Source of the DNA: Flaveria trinervia | Lineage: Eukaryota > Streptophyta > Magnoliopsida > Asterales > Asteraceae | Direction of reading: 5' to 3' | NCBI GenBank assembly: GCA_025506515.1 | Contig: CM046442.1 | Location: 105,746,617-105,810,616 of the forward strand | Length of the DNA: 64,000 nt | Shown: positions 53,733 to 64,000 of the stretch, one piece after another | How the letters are laid out: each line of letters begins with the position of its first letter | Position numbering within the stretch: position 1 is the stretch's first letter | Translations under genes and position numbers: made by a program | The notes under the pieces: model-generated | Seen by the model: only the letters and a program-made list of their open reading frames with translations | Databases searched by the model: none | What the model was told of the DNA's origin: nothing

Positions 53733-56021
53733 ATGGAAGATCAACTGTCAGCCTTTACTGCTAGGAAGGACTCTAGGATCCAGAACCTGCTGTTAATTGA
53801 GAGTGAGGTGGGTAATCATAATAAACCACCAAAGCTTTTAACGTTAGATGAGTTTCCCACTGGAAACAACGTTTTGAGATCTACCTCAATGGAGTGGATC
53901 CGAATTTGTGGGAAGCCATCGAGATTGGATATAGTACGCCGGTGGGAGCCGATGGTGTAAAGCTAACCTTAGGAGGGATGACAGACGCGCAGAAAGTCAA
54001 ATATAATGCAGAGAAGATGGTTTATGCATTCATTACACAGTCTATCCCTAAAGACATATTCCACCAGTACTCAGAGAATAAGCAGTCTAAGAAACTATGG
54101 GATGAGCTAGAAAAGAGGTACGACGGGAATGCTTCGTTGAAGGCAATCAAGGCTAAGGAGTTAAAGAAGGAATTCGATAACTTCTCATCGATGGGAAACG
54201 AGAGTTTGGACGATGTTATAGATAGATTCTACCATCTGATGAGTGAACTGCATACACATGGGGTGGCTACTACAATGGAAGAGAAAGTTACTAATTTTGC
54301 AGACGGATTGCCTGAAAAGTGGGCTTCATTCGTGTCTAATCTTAGACAGAATGGAATGCTAGCAAAACTAGATATTAATGACTTCATTCTTAAGTTGCGA
54401 GAAGAATCACTTAGGATGAAGTACAGAGCTCAGAAGTCTACGTACAATCAAAATCCAGCTTTATACAATGCCACGCCTCAAGCTAAGACATCTGGAGCAC
54501 CTCTCCAGACTGCATTTGTGTCTAGCTCATCGGGTCCTACACATGCACCTCCTTCAGGATCAGACAAGTCGGGACTTTCTTGTTCCCACTATATTGGATC
54601 CGAAGCAAGTGCTACTAAACTGAAGACCAAGAATCTCGGGAATGTGACTGTGGAAGTAGCTTGAGAACACATGGATCTATTGGCCGCAATGGTCCATTCT
54701 TATGATGAACTTGTTGCTGGAAAGATTAGAAACTGCCATCTGGCAGACGAGGACTACGAGCAGGTGGACGAAATGGAACTTGAGAGAATGGATATAATAT
54801 GGGCTTTAGCTAGTGCTGTCCGGAGGGCAAAGAAGTTTGTAAAACAAACCGGACAGAACTTAGTAGCGACTAAGGATACCACATTCGGCTTTGACAAGAG
54901 CAAAGTGACCTGCTTCAACTGTGGAGAGAAGGGGCACTTCAAAAGAGAATGTGTCAAGCCTAAGAAGACGGGTAACGGGAACCCGTTCTCATCCTTCACT
55001 CGTCAAGACAAACAAACTACCAGTTCCATTTCATCAAGCAAGGACTCAAAAGCCTTGACTGCTCATGATGATGAAGGACAGAATTGGAGCTTTAGGTTTG
55101 TCTCACCAGGGGAATCAAACGTTGCAAGTGTAGAAGATATTGACAGTGATTCCGCTAGTGAAGGAGATCTAGCAGTTGAGATAGCGATATCACATAGTGA
55201 AGAAGCAACTGCAACCGAGATCAGTTACAAGCCAAAAGCGGAGACTACCCTGTTAGAGACAGAAAAGACAGAAGCACCAGAACCAGAGACATCTGATGCT
55301 GCTTTGATGGCAAACACTTCTGAATCAACTCAGGTAAGTACTACTGACACAATGTTTAATAATCATGATTGTTCTGATTGTGATACCTTTAGGAATAGCA
55401 TAGATGGTAAATTTGCTAGGTTATTAGATCATAATGATAACTTAGTAAAAGATTTGCAACTATGCACTGAGGCTAATAGGGTATTAAAACAAAATGAGCA
55501 CAGTTATAAAGAAAAGATAGACCTTTTGACTAAACAGCTTAGGGAAACCGAAGTAGTTGCCTTTAACCAAGCTAATGACATTAGGTATTATCTAAACTCC
55601 CTAGAAGACACTAAGAAGCAAAAGGCAGTTCTAGAAGTAGAAGTAAATTCATTAAATAGAAACTGCGTAGTTGGACTAGTTCTTCACACATAGTCCAACA
55701 CTTCGTGAGAGAAAGGAACAACGGGGAGGGATTGGGTTATAAAGTGGTTCCACCACCACCTGAGACTTTAATGAACACTAAGACTAGACCAATAAATAGT
55801 AATCCCATCAAGGATCATGTAGTGTCTACTCCTCTTGTTAGTGATCCAGATTCCTTATGTTCATTTATTGACTCTGGAAACAAACAAAAGGAGGCCATTT
55901 CAAAGGCAAAGGGTAAATTGCCTTGTGTTAATCTGGAAAAGGAATTTGAAAAGGTTAACTTAAAGTCAGGGTCAAACAGAGTCAAATCAGAACCTAAAAG
56001 GGCTTCTAAGGATAATCTTCA
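53733..56021 (+). pseudogene. Element F gag
   Basis: Start ATG 53733 (MEDQLSAFTARK). A frameshift near 53870 leads to YLNGVDPNLWEAIEIGY and the gag core (ITQSIPKDIFHQYSENKQSKKLWDELEKRYDG, FADGLPEKWASFVSNLR). An in-frame TGA at 54662-54664 separates it from MDLLAAMVHSYDELVAGK and RRAKKFVKQTG, then FDKSKVTCFNCGEKGHFKREC (CX2CX4HX4C). The region after it is Ser/Glu-rich with a probable coiled coil (55430-55660), then stops. 55705-56021 continues in another frame. Gag would form the particle; nothing of pol follows. Confidence 0.88.
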
Positions 56022-56241
56022 CAGACGTACCCTAGCCTTCCAGAAGCCTCCCAATTCGTTCTCCAAGTTCATAGAACACATTAGATCGATTCCCAATCGA
56101 TTTCTAACGTTAGTTTCAATTCTTGATTGATTCTTCGTGTGTTCTCACTGATTGGATCGCCAATCAAATAGGATTCCGCGTTATTTGATCTGGTTTACAC
56201 GCTAATCTCCAGGTATTTTGTTCATATACCAGGTCCTAACA
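56022..56241 (+). repeat. Element F 3' LTR stub (last 220 bp)
   Basis: CAGACGTACCCTAGCC to GGTCCTAACA, matching 53021-53240 base for base in length. The upstream 419 bp of the LTR is missing. Confidence 0.92.
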
Positions 56242-56246
56242 ATAAG

Positions 56247-57233
56247 AATATATAAATATGGTTTTCAAGAATATTGTATATTGCTCTTAAGTTCTTTTAC
56301 AAGTGTTACAAAAGCATCAAAATAAATAAAAGAACATAAGATACTTTATACTACATCCTAGAGTCGGCTATAATTTGAAAGCCAACTGAAAACACTAATC
56401 CAGACAACAAGACCAATGTATAGTCTAAAGGAAAATTGCATTTTGACGCGTGACTATGACATGACATAGCTCACGTTGTAATATAGTATAAAAAGGATAA
56501 AAAGTACAAAGTAGAAAGTTACAGACTCTCAATCTTAATCAAAAGTTGCAAAAGCATGGAACTTTTTACCAACTTATACAAGTTGGTGAGTCTTTACAGT
56601 TGCAACGGAAAGTAAGTCAGCTTTATGCAAAAGTTGATTAGAGAAAGCATTTCTTCCATGTTTTCGAAAGAAATCTGTCTTCACTTCATTGGCTTTGGAA
56701 GACTTCGTCTTTGAAACTTTAGAAGACTTCATCTTTGGCCTAAGAAGATTTTACACTTAGAATAATTTTTATGAAGAGTCTAAAACTTCTAAAGTAACTT
56801 CTACCTTGTACATAAGTGCATGCTTCCTAAAAGCTTTTTGGTTACTTTGGTTGCATTAGCCTTTGTTATATAACCTTACAAACTTCCCCTAGGTTGGTGC
56901 TACCAAAACAAAGAAGGTTGTTCAGATATTAATAGTCCTCAGTAGGATCAAGACCATTCCCTTCTTCATTGATTTGTCAGGATCCCATAGACTCTCATAA
57001 CACCTTCTCATGTCATAGATATCATGTACAAGAAGATCAAGCATGTCTTGTCAGAAATAGACATATTAACCTCCTTGATCTTTTGTGACATACCATCTGT
57101 CTAGATTTGCAGCAAAGGCCCAAGAAAAGATGGTTTTTCCCACAGAGGTTGTGCTTCGGTTAGAGTTGGTTGAGGAGACTCTTCTTGTACTTCCTCCGGA
57201 TCCTCTAACTTATCATGAGGTATGGAGGTGGAT
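56247..57233. other. Unassigned DNA right of F
   Basis: No recognised coding region. A GGAAGACTTCGTCTTTG-like word occurs three times at 56695-56745. The 57085-57297 frame (HEVWRW at its end) could be a decayed pol tail because GGAGGTGGAT precedes an LTR-like start, but I cannot confirm it. Confidence 0.4.
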
Positions 57234-57360
57234 TGTAACATCTTGTAATTTAGGGGTTAAATTAAAGTTAACATTGTTAAGTTCTTGTATGGGCTAATTT
57301 TGTCATTTATGAAACTTGTGAATTTTGTTATGCTTATACTTTGTTGCCATTAATTTTTCT

Positions 57361-57570
57361 AATCAACTAATAATCATGATAATAATAAATAAGTAATAAT
57401 AAGAACAATAATAACAATAATAATAAATAATTATAAGGGCAATAATAATTATGTACTAACAACACTAATACTAGTAAAAATAATCATAATAATAATAAAA
57501 TTATAACAATAATAATAATAATCTAAGAATAATACCAACAATAATAATATTATTATTAATAATAAAGAAT
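57361..57570. repeat. AAT-rich imperfect microsatellite
   Basis: About 200 bases made largely of AATAAT and ATAATA with interruptions. Confidence 0.75.
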
Positions 57571-58436
57571 TAGTAAACTTAAAATGTATAAAACATTGAT
57601 TTAAAAGTCAAAGGGGCCTAATTGCCAAATTATAAACTTTAAAGATGAGTTAAGTATAAAATAATAAAAAACCAAACAACAGGGACCATTTCTGTAAATT
57701 CTTAAAACATAACCCAAACCCCCCGCCCAAACCCCGTTTTTCCGGTGGAAGATCCGGCCACCGGCGGCCGAGCCTCCGGCCACTTAAAACCTTCAAAATC
57801 CGACGTTTTCTTAACCCAAAACCGACCCAAATTGTTTCTTTTGCACGTTTCGAACCTAAATTCATGGTTTAATTGAGTTGAATCGTCGGTTATTACTCGA
57901 ATCATCGAGTAACCGAAACCATCAAACGCAAAGATCCGTTCGAACGTTTAAGGCTAATAATAATCGAATTAACTAACCTAATCGAACGTTTATCTGATAC
58001 TAATCATTACAACTCTCAATTTCACCTAAATCAAACTTAATCATCGAAATCCGTCATCATTCGAAGTCGCAACCTGCAACTAATCAAACACGACCTTCTG
58101 CGCTTCAAAATTGGAAATTTGTTGAGGGCTTTGAGTCGTGGTTACTCGTCGAAGCTTCACACAAGATTAATTCCATTATCAACAGCAATTACACATCGAT
58201 TGCTTGTTTAATAGCCGCGGGTTGCTTATTGTCGCATTCTTCTCAAATCCATTTTCAACCGGGTAATTAAATGAATGTATATACTCGAAATCATGTGGGA
58301 AACAAAAGCCTCATGATTTAAATCGGTAGCAGCCTCGATTTGATCTTCAATTTTGACTATGATCAAACTAGGGTTCGTACGATTGGGAGGATTTCAGTGT
58401 TTATTGTATTTTGCTTATCAGAACAGAGTTTAAACG

Positions 58437-58513
58437 CGGCTAGAAGCTTGGTTCACTGGTTCACTCACCACATTTCAACTAAGAGGTCCCGGGTTCGAAC
58501 CCGGGCACCCTCC
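58437..58513 (+). other. tRNA-like / SINE-like Pol III B-box relic
   Basis: GGTCCCGGGTTCGAACCCGGG has a perfect T-arm stem and the internal B box GGTTCGAACCC. Upstream CGGCTAGAAGCTTGGTTC is a weak A-box candidate. The 3' CACCCTCC has no pairing 5' acceptor strand, so it is not a functional tRNA. It may be a SINE head or a captured tRNA piece. Confidence 0.5.
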
Positions 58514-59700
58514 TATTATTTTTTAAATGGCTTTTTAGCCTTAATGTTATTTTAGAAAAAATTCTAGTACATGTAAAAATGATTTTTTACAAACTTCTAA
58601 TGTTTTAAAACTCAACAAAATATGTTCTGTAAATTTATCTTTATAAAATATTTTAATATTTTATTATTATAAAAGTTATAACTAAGTATTGTTACAAACG
58701 AATGGATTTATATAATAATTGAATTATTAATTATTATTGAGTCTTTTGTTTTCTTTGATTAAAGATATATGTTTTGTTGCACAAATTATTAACAACGACT
58801 TTCTCCTTTAAAATTTCATAATACTTCTCTATTGAACTTAATATATAAATAAGGGTTTACTAAATTGTTTATAAAAAAAACCAAAATCCTAAACTCTTGT
58901 TCATGTTAAAACGTTAATTTTATTATTAACTTAAAAATCTTATAAATATATATATATATATTAGGTACATTGTGAAGGGCTACGTTGAATCGACGCTTTT
59001 TATTATTTTCTTATTAATCATCCAATAAATACTTTTGATCAAGTGAGTATTTCCATACCTCTTTTTGCTTATTTTCACACTTTGGGGTGAAACATGTTAA
59101 CTTATCCTATTGCACTTGTAAACTTATTTGAGACTTGTAAACCTATGGCAATTCATCTTGTAAAGTTGTGGTTAGTTGAACTTTCGTGGTTACCATGTTA
59201 TGGCGTTATATGTACAATCATTACTATTGCTAGCCCAGCGAAGTCATAGATCTATGGGCAAGACAAGCCTACTTTGGTTGATCCAAGTACACCTAGCTGA
59301 TCGTATAATCTTGTAAACGTTTGAGACTTGTAAAACTTTGTCGAGGTTTGATTGTTGCATTGTTCATAACATCCCTAATCACTTTTATTCACTAACTTAT
59401 GACTTCAATTGCCATCTTTTATATAATCTATGTAATAAAAACTATGGAATGCTCACCAACATTGTTGTTGACCCTTTTTATTTTTAACATGTTTCAGGAA
59501 ACGCCCAAGTTTGATATCTACTCTTTGAAGCTTGCACATCTAGGAATGGACCTAGATAACTGAATGAAATAAGAATGACTTGTTATCTTTTATGTTATGG
59601 TTTTATTTCTTTGGAACTTAAGCTTGTAATGATACAATCGAATTTTATGATTAAATTATATTTGGGTTAATAATAGCGTTATGTGGCTGTGAACGATCTT

Positions 59701-60186
59701 AACAGCTGAAGAAGCATTCTTCAGTTGTTGTGATGGTTTCCTTTCAGTAGTTTTCTTTTTGTTTCAGTATTTGTAAAACGACTGAAGAGCATGTTCTTCA
59801 GTCGTTATAGTTTCAGTAGTTTCTTTTCAGTAGTTGTAGTGATAGTTAACACTTAGTATTTTTGTAAGAAGATGTCAGCTGTTTTGACATCTTCAGTAGT
59901 TGTGTTAACTTTCAGCAGTTTGAATAATTCTGTTAGATGTCACTATCAAGTGACATCAGCAGACGTCACATCTCTTATATAAGAGGTGTTGACCTAATCG
60001 TATGTGTGACATTCTGTTACCACGAAAGCGAATATTAATGAAATATCTTTTGCAGAATTCTCTCTGTCTATAACCGTTTGTTCTTACCTTGAATATCTTT
60101 TGTGTTCTTGTGAATTGGCTAATTCATTGTTTGATTTCCGCTGCTATACTCTCTAATCAATCAGACGTAGATCACTGATCGTAACA
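59701..60186 (+). repeat. Element H 5' LTR, truncated
   Basis: Begins inside the LTR at AACAGCTGAAG (matching about 25707 of B) and ends GATCGTAACA. Contains CAGTAGTT/CTTCAGTCGTT words. Confidence 0.85.
59951..59985 (+). promoter_or_regulatory. H LTR promoter palindromes
   Basis: TGACATCAGCAGACGTCA (59951-59968) followed by CTCTTATATAAGAG (59972-59985), a perfect palindrome around TATATA. The same two-part arrangement as B, with different stem bases. Confidence 0.6.
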
Positions 60187-60188
60187 AA

Positions 60189-60200
60189 TGGTATCAGAGC
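60189..60200 (+). other. Element H primer binding site
   Basis: TGGTATCAGAGC two bases after the LTR. Confidence 0.92.
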
Positions 60201-60413
60201 TGGTTAATCATTGATCGATCTAACAGTTGATCATTGAAACTGCTATTTGATATCTATGTTTGATTGAATTAGCACATTTGCAAGAACAAGTTATAGATTA
60301 TTGAATTTCTGCCGCTTTCGTTTATTCATTTTGAGATCTCTCTTGGTTCAATTTGGTTTGTTGTGTTTTGTTCTAAATCTGCTATAGCTTAATTGAATTT
60401 GGTTGAATCTAAG

Positions 60414-63270
60414 ATGACAACTCCTTCTAATGACCCTCACAATACCGGTTCCTCAACCAAGCCTCCGATGCTGGTTAGGACTGAGTATAACATATGGCAA
60501 CAAAGGATGCTTCATCACCTGTCTGTTAACAGTTCAGGTTGTAGGACATCTGTGGTACATGGACCACATAAGCCTATGGTGAAGAATTCAGAAACCAATC
60601 AAATGGTTCCAAAGAAGAAGGAGCAATACTCAGATGAAGATCGGAAACTATTTGAGATTGATGCTAAAGCCCATGGAATTCTGGCCATGGCACTACCGAA
60701 TGAAATCTATTCAGGGCTTATGCATCATGAAACTGTTCATGACCTTTGGAATGCACTAAAGGAACAATTCGGGGGAACTGATGATGTCTTAGCAAACAAC
60801 AGAGAAATCCTCACCCAACAATATGAGACATTCTCTCATAGATAGGGTGAGACACTGACTCAACAATTTGAGCGTTTTTCATGTTTGATCTCTGAGCTGA
60901 AAATGGTGAAACAGGAATGCACCAACAGCCAGATGAATAACAGATTCCTCAGATCACTGCCTGAGAGATGGGACACATACACTATTGTCCTACGCTCCAG
61001 TGCAAATCTGGATAGCCTATCTCTCACCCAACTTCATGGGAAACTGCTTACATTCGAAAAAGAGATAGAGCAGAAAAGGAAACTATCATCATCAGGAAAG
61101 CTCACTGATGAATTTATACCAGGGAACACTACCTTGGTTGGTCATGAGTCAGAATATGCTGCATCTGAAAGCAATTATGATGAGCATATTGATTTCTCTT
61201 CAAACAGTTCTGATCATGCATTTGTTGGTATTGATAGTCATTCTGGCAGTAATAGTGACAATCTATATTCATCATGGATGATCTGAAGGGAATTGCTGAT
61301 GATGATCTAGAAGAGATGGATATTCTGAGCCAAATGGCCTTGATTAATATCAAATCTCAGAAGTTCTACAAGAGAACTGGCAGGAAATTTCCTGGACTCT
61401 CTGGCAAAACCAAAGTTGGTTTTGACAAGAGTAAGTTGAGGTGTCACAAATGCCAAAGGCTTGGACACTTTGCAAGAGAGTGTAGATCAACTGGATCTAA
61501 CTCTTCTGCACCCTTTGTGACTTTTCCTAGTACTACTCCACAAAACAAAGGGCAACATCCTGCTGGTTCTGGTCATCATTCACACTTTGTATCTCCTGCA
61601 TACTTTGTCCCCCAGGGTCCAATGTCATATCCTTTTACCTGCTATTACATGCCTCAGCCAAATCCGGTTCAAGCTCCTATTGCACAACAACCACAAGCAT
61701 TACCTGAACCTCAACCTTCCCTATCTCATCAACAAACTCAACCTCAACAACATAGCTTTTTCACCCCAGGAGTTGTTGACTGGAGCAGTTTACCAGATGA
61801 TTTGTCTGGTCATGAACAACTGTTCTCTGGTGCTGGTCAATATGGTGGTGATAGTCCTTTTGGAAATCTAGCTCGTATAGCTTTGGAGTTTGCTGATACT
61901 TCATCCTCTAATGCCTCTACACCACAGGTATCACTGGTATCCTCTGAGGCAAAAGCCAAACTATGTTCTGAAACATGCATAGCCGCATTTGCATCTATTA
62001 GAGAATCAAATGTAGCTTTAATTAACAAGAACATTGAGCTAGAACAAACAATTTCCAAAGGAAACTGAATTTGAGTCTATGCTTAATGATAAGAATGATG
62101 AGATTTAAAAACTTAAATGTCAAATCACTGATGATAAGGCTAGGGAAGAGATACTTCTAGAGAAGTACAGAGACCTCAAAGAAACACTTGCAACTACCCA
62201 GGTAGAGTGTGATCGATGGGTAAATTCTTGCAAGGGTTTTGAAATGCTTCTTAATAAGCAATCTGCTTCCAATGTGAAGTTTGGCATTGGTTATAATCAC
62301 ACTGCTCCTCCTACAGATTTTACTCCCGGAGCAGAGGTAGAATCTAATGGTGAAAGCAATAACCAATCCTTTTCATCATGTGATCTACTATCTGATACAA
62401 CACCATCAGAAGTAGAAGTCAACATTAATTCCTCTCAGAACTATTAGCTGATGTTGATGGTTCAAATGCTGACACTCACATGATCACAAGTTGATCACTC
62501 AAGGTGATATTTCACAAAGTACTGAAAGTACTAAAAAGAATGTCATAACACCTGGAGAACAAGCCCAAACTACTGCATGTACTAAAGGAAGAAAACTGCA
62601 AGTAAAGGGTGGGAAAACTACTGAAGAAGATATCAAGAAAGCAGGTACTAAAGGGAAGAAAACTGCTAGTACTGATAGCAAACTACTGAAGAACAAGTCT
62701 TCAGTAGTTTCATCTTCTTCAGCAGATGATCAACTTAAGATGAAGAAAAAGCCATGTGAAATATGTGGCTTATTCAATCATCTTACTGATGATTGCTGGT
62801 ATAAAAAGGGCTCCAAACTCAAACATAATGAAAACATTAAAGAGGAAAGGATAAAATGAAAACTGAGTTTAAAACCAAATTTGTACTAGCAACATCAAAA
62901 CCTGTGACCCTAAAATCCAAAAAGAAATCCATAAAGAAAGGGTTAAACAAGCAACAGCTGAGGTTGTTCAAAGGGAGATGGTACAACACAGGAACCCATC
63001 AAACTCAAGCACTAATGTGTCTCATGAGCTGAAGGCTTTGTCACAAAACAGACACAACTTGTTATGATGGTTCAACATCTATTGGGGAGAGTCAACCAAT
63101 TAGATGCTCCTGTGTTGAATCCACAGAGAACAAAATCCATGCCAAAGGATTCTTCTTCTTCACCATCTCCATCCCCTCAGGCTGTAATTCATAGCAAGTC
63201 TGTTAGTTTACCATCTGTTGATATGAACAGACCCAAAACCAAAAAGGTTTGGGTCTCAAAAACTAACTAA
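60414..63270 (+). pseudogene. Element H gag
   Basis: Start ATG 60414 (MTTPSNDPHNTG). Core gag is open to a TAG at about 60843, where A and B have AAG (Lys). It continues in frame to 61286, then shifts to 61274-62068. First zinc knuckle CHKCQRLGHFAREC intact (61443-61484). A Pro/Gln-rich region follows. 62070-62445 is helical, with a TAA at about 62105. Second knuckle CEICGLFNHLTDDC near 62760. The gag end is PKTKKVWVSKTN then TAA at 63268-63270. Fewer defects than B. Confidence 0.88.
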
Positions 63271-63280
63271 TTGTTTATGA

Positions 63281-64000
63281 TTGCAGGGTTCTTCAACATG
63301 CCAAAGTAGCATCTGGTATGTAGACAGTGGAGGATCTATGCATATGACAGGGAACAACTCTTTTCTTCATGAATACTCTCAAGGAAAGAAGGGGTTTGTT
63401 TCTTTTGGCAATGATGCTAAGGGTTACATCATTGGAAAAGGCTTTGTCTCTAATGGAGAAATAAAGTTTGATGATGTTAATCATGTGGAAAATCTCAAGT
63501 ACAATCTCTTGAGTGTCAGTCAAATGTGTGATAAAGGCCATGTTGCTCTTTTCACCAGTCAGAACTGCAGGATTCTATCATCCAAAGTTCTGAATTTGAT
63601 TGATAAGGTGTTGGATGATCACACTCTCCTGAGGGCCAACAGGACAGGAAGAGTGTATGCCTTAGATCTTTCCAAGAAAATAAATCTCAGAGGCCATCAT
63701 TGCCTATTTTCCAAAGCCTCTCCTCAGGAATCTAAACTGTGGCACAGAAGGCTGGGTCATGTTAATTTCAAAAACATGAATCAGCTGATCCACAATAGTT
63801 TAGTGAGAGGTTTACCAATAAAGGAGTTCCACTATGATGAAACACGCACTGCTTGTTTAAAAGGAAAACAGCACAAAGTCTCATTCCCTCCTATTGAAGT
63901 GTCTAAGTCCACTGCTTGCTTGCAATTACTGCATATGGATCTATTTGGTCCTGTGAGAGTGATGAGCATGGCAAAGAAGAAATATTGTCTGGTAATTGTG
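63281..64000 (+). CDS. Element H protease, pre-integrase and integrase start, open to window end
   Basis: 240 codons with no stop, frame +1 to gag, running off the edge. Protease: IWYVDSGGSMHMTG and GKGFVSNGEIKFDDV. Pre-integrase: LWHRRLGHVNFKNMNQL and a zinc-pair region where the first Cys of CxxC appears as Arg (DETRTACLKGK). Integrase begins LLHMDLFGPVRVMSMAKKKY. Upstream in this frame a TGA at 63278 precedes TTGCAGGG, so the frame does not overlap gag. It is the cleanest pol start of the family here. Confidence 0.85.
   Translation, partial: MQGSSTCQSSIWYVDSGGSMHMTGNNSFLHEYSQGKKGFVSFGNDAKGYIIGKGFVSNGEIKFDDVNHVENLKYNLLSVSQMCDKGHVALFTSQNCRILSSKVLNLIDKVLDDHTLLRANRTGRVYALDLSKKINLRGHHCLFSKASPQESKLWHRRLGHVNFKNMNQLIHNSLVRGLPIKEFHYDETRTACLKGKQHKVSFPPIEVSKSTACLQLLHMDLFGPVRVMSMAKKKYCLVIV

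Larger units (their letters stand above)
52602..56241 (+). mobile_element. Element F: copia element reduced to gag, with perfect 5-bp duplication
   Basis: 5' LTR 52602-53240, primer site 53243, gag 53733 to about 56020, then directly a 220-bp 3' LTR stub (56022-56241). ATAAG flanks both sides (52597-52601 and 56242-56246). Protease, integrase, RT, RNase H and two thirds of the 3' LTR are gone. The two LTRs differ at five of 220 aligned positions by eye. Confidence 0.92.
57234..59700 (+). repeat. I: gypsy-type LTR, right end uncertain
   Basis: Starts TGTAACATCTTG after a purine-rich GGAGGTGGAT. It contains an AAT-rich stretch, a GC-rich block (57720-57790) with CCGGCCACCGG, and a late block AACATTGTTGTTGACCC followed by CATGTTTCAG near 59460-59505. 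These resemble U3-R-U5 layouts of gypsy LTRs. It ends where the truncated H LTR begins. No partner LTR is seen. Confidence 0.5.
59701..64000 (+). mobile_element. Element H: SIRE-like copia (A/B family), right end outside window
   Basis: Truncated 5' LTR (59701-60186), primer site 60189, gag from 60414, protease and integrase open to the window end. Protein and leader sequence closely follow A and B. The left flank is the I LTR. The start of the LTR (about 400 bp in B, including the 13-bp array) is missing. Confidence 0.9.

Noticed and set aside
57602..57905. Minus-strand ORFs in the GC-rich block of LTR I
   Set aside because: Short, overlapping in several frames and within an LTR-like region; no domain.
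58437..58513. Functional tRNA gene
   Set aside because: The T-arm is perfect but the acceptor stem and anticodon arm cannot be formed.
1..64000. A host gene in the AT-rich gaps
   Set aside because: No long ORF, splice-consistent exon series or known domain in 39744-43958, 49210-51000 or 56247-57233.

Overview
The window is plant nuclear DNA made almost entirely of nested LTR retrotransposons. I see no host gene, rRNA or complete tRNA gene. Plant origin is supported by initiator-Met-tRNA primer sites (TGGTATCAGAGC) next to LTRs, by SIRE-like Ty1/copia elements carrying an extra ORF after pol, and by chromodomain Ty3/gypsy (Tekay-like) elements. A dicot, perhaps Asteraceae, is my guess from overall resemblance only.

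Layout. (1) 1-10492, minus: element A, a SIRE-like copia element whose 3' LTR lies left of the window. (2) 10493-12642 and 26183-30220, minus: element C, a gypsy element that A and B both inserted into. (3) 12643-26177, plus: element B, a full-length relative of A with a 5-bp target duplication (GGTAC/TGTAC). Its 5' LTR holds a 1.27-kb piece of its own 3' accessory ORF. (4) 30234-39743, plus: element D, a second gypsy element head-to-head with C. Its 3' LTR contains a minus-strand copia solo LTR (37154-37896). (5) 39744-43958: AT-rich DNA with one copia LTR fragment. (6) 43959-49204, minus: element E, a short-LTR copia element with a perfect CATGT duplication and only two frameshifts, the best-preserved element here. 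(7) 49210-52601: AT-rich DNA and a gypsy LTR-like fragment (G). (8) 52602-56241, plus: element F, a copia element reduced to 5' LTR, gag and a 220-bp 3' LTR stub, with a perfect ATAAG duplication. (9) 56247-59700: unassigned DNA and a gypsy-type LTR (I) with a Pol III B-box-like sequence. (10) 59701-64000, plus: element H, a third A/B relative with a truncated 5' LTR, running off the right edge.

Working logic. In the A/B/H family the order is LTR, primer site, gag with two zinc knuckles, protease, integrase, reverse transcriptase, RNase H, a 0.6-0.8 kb spacer, an accessory ORF of unknown function, polypurine tract and LTR. The spacer ends in a 38-bp tandem hairpin array followed by a TATA box about 60-75 bp before the accessory ORF's ATG, in both A and B. 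This looks like an internal promoter. The same CAGTAGTT/AACTACTG vocabulary lies upstream of the LTR TATA box. This internal promoter, and the captured accessory ORF in the B 5' LTR, are the most unusual observations. Nearly all polyproteins are broken by frameshifts and stops, so coding entries are mostly pseudogenes.
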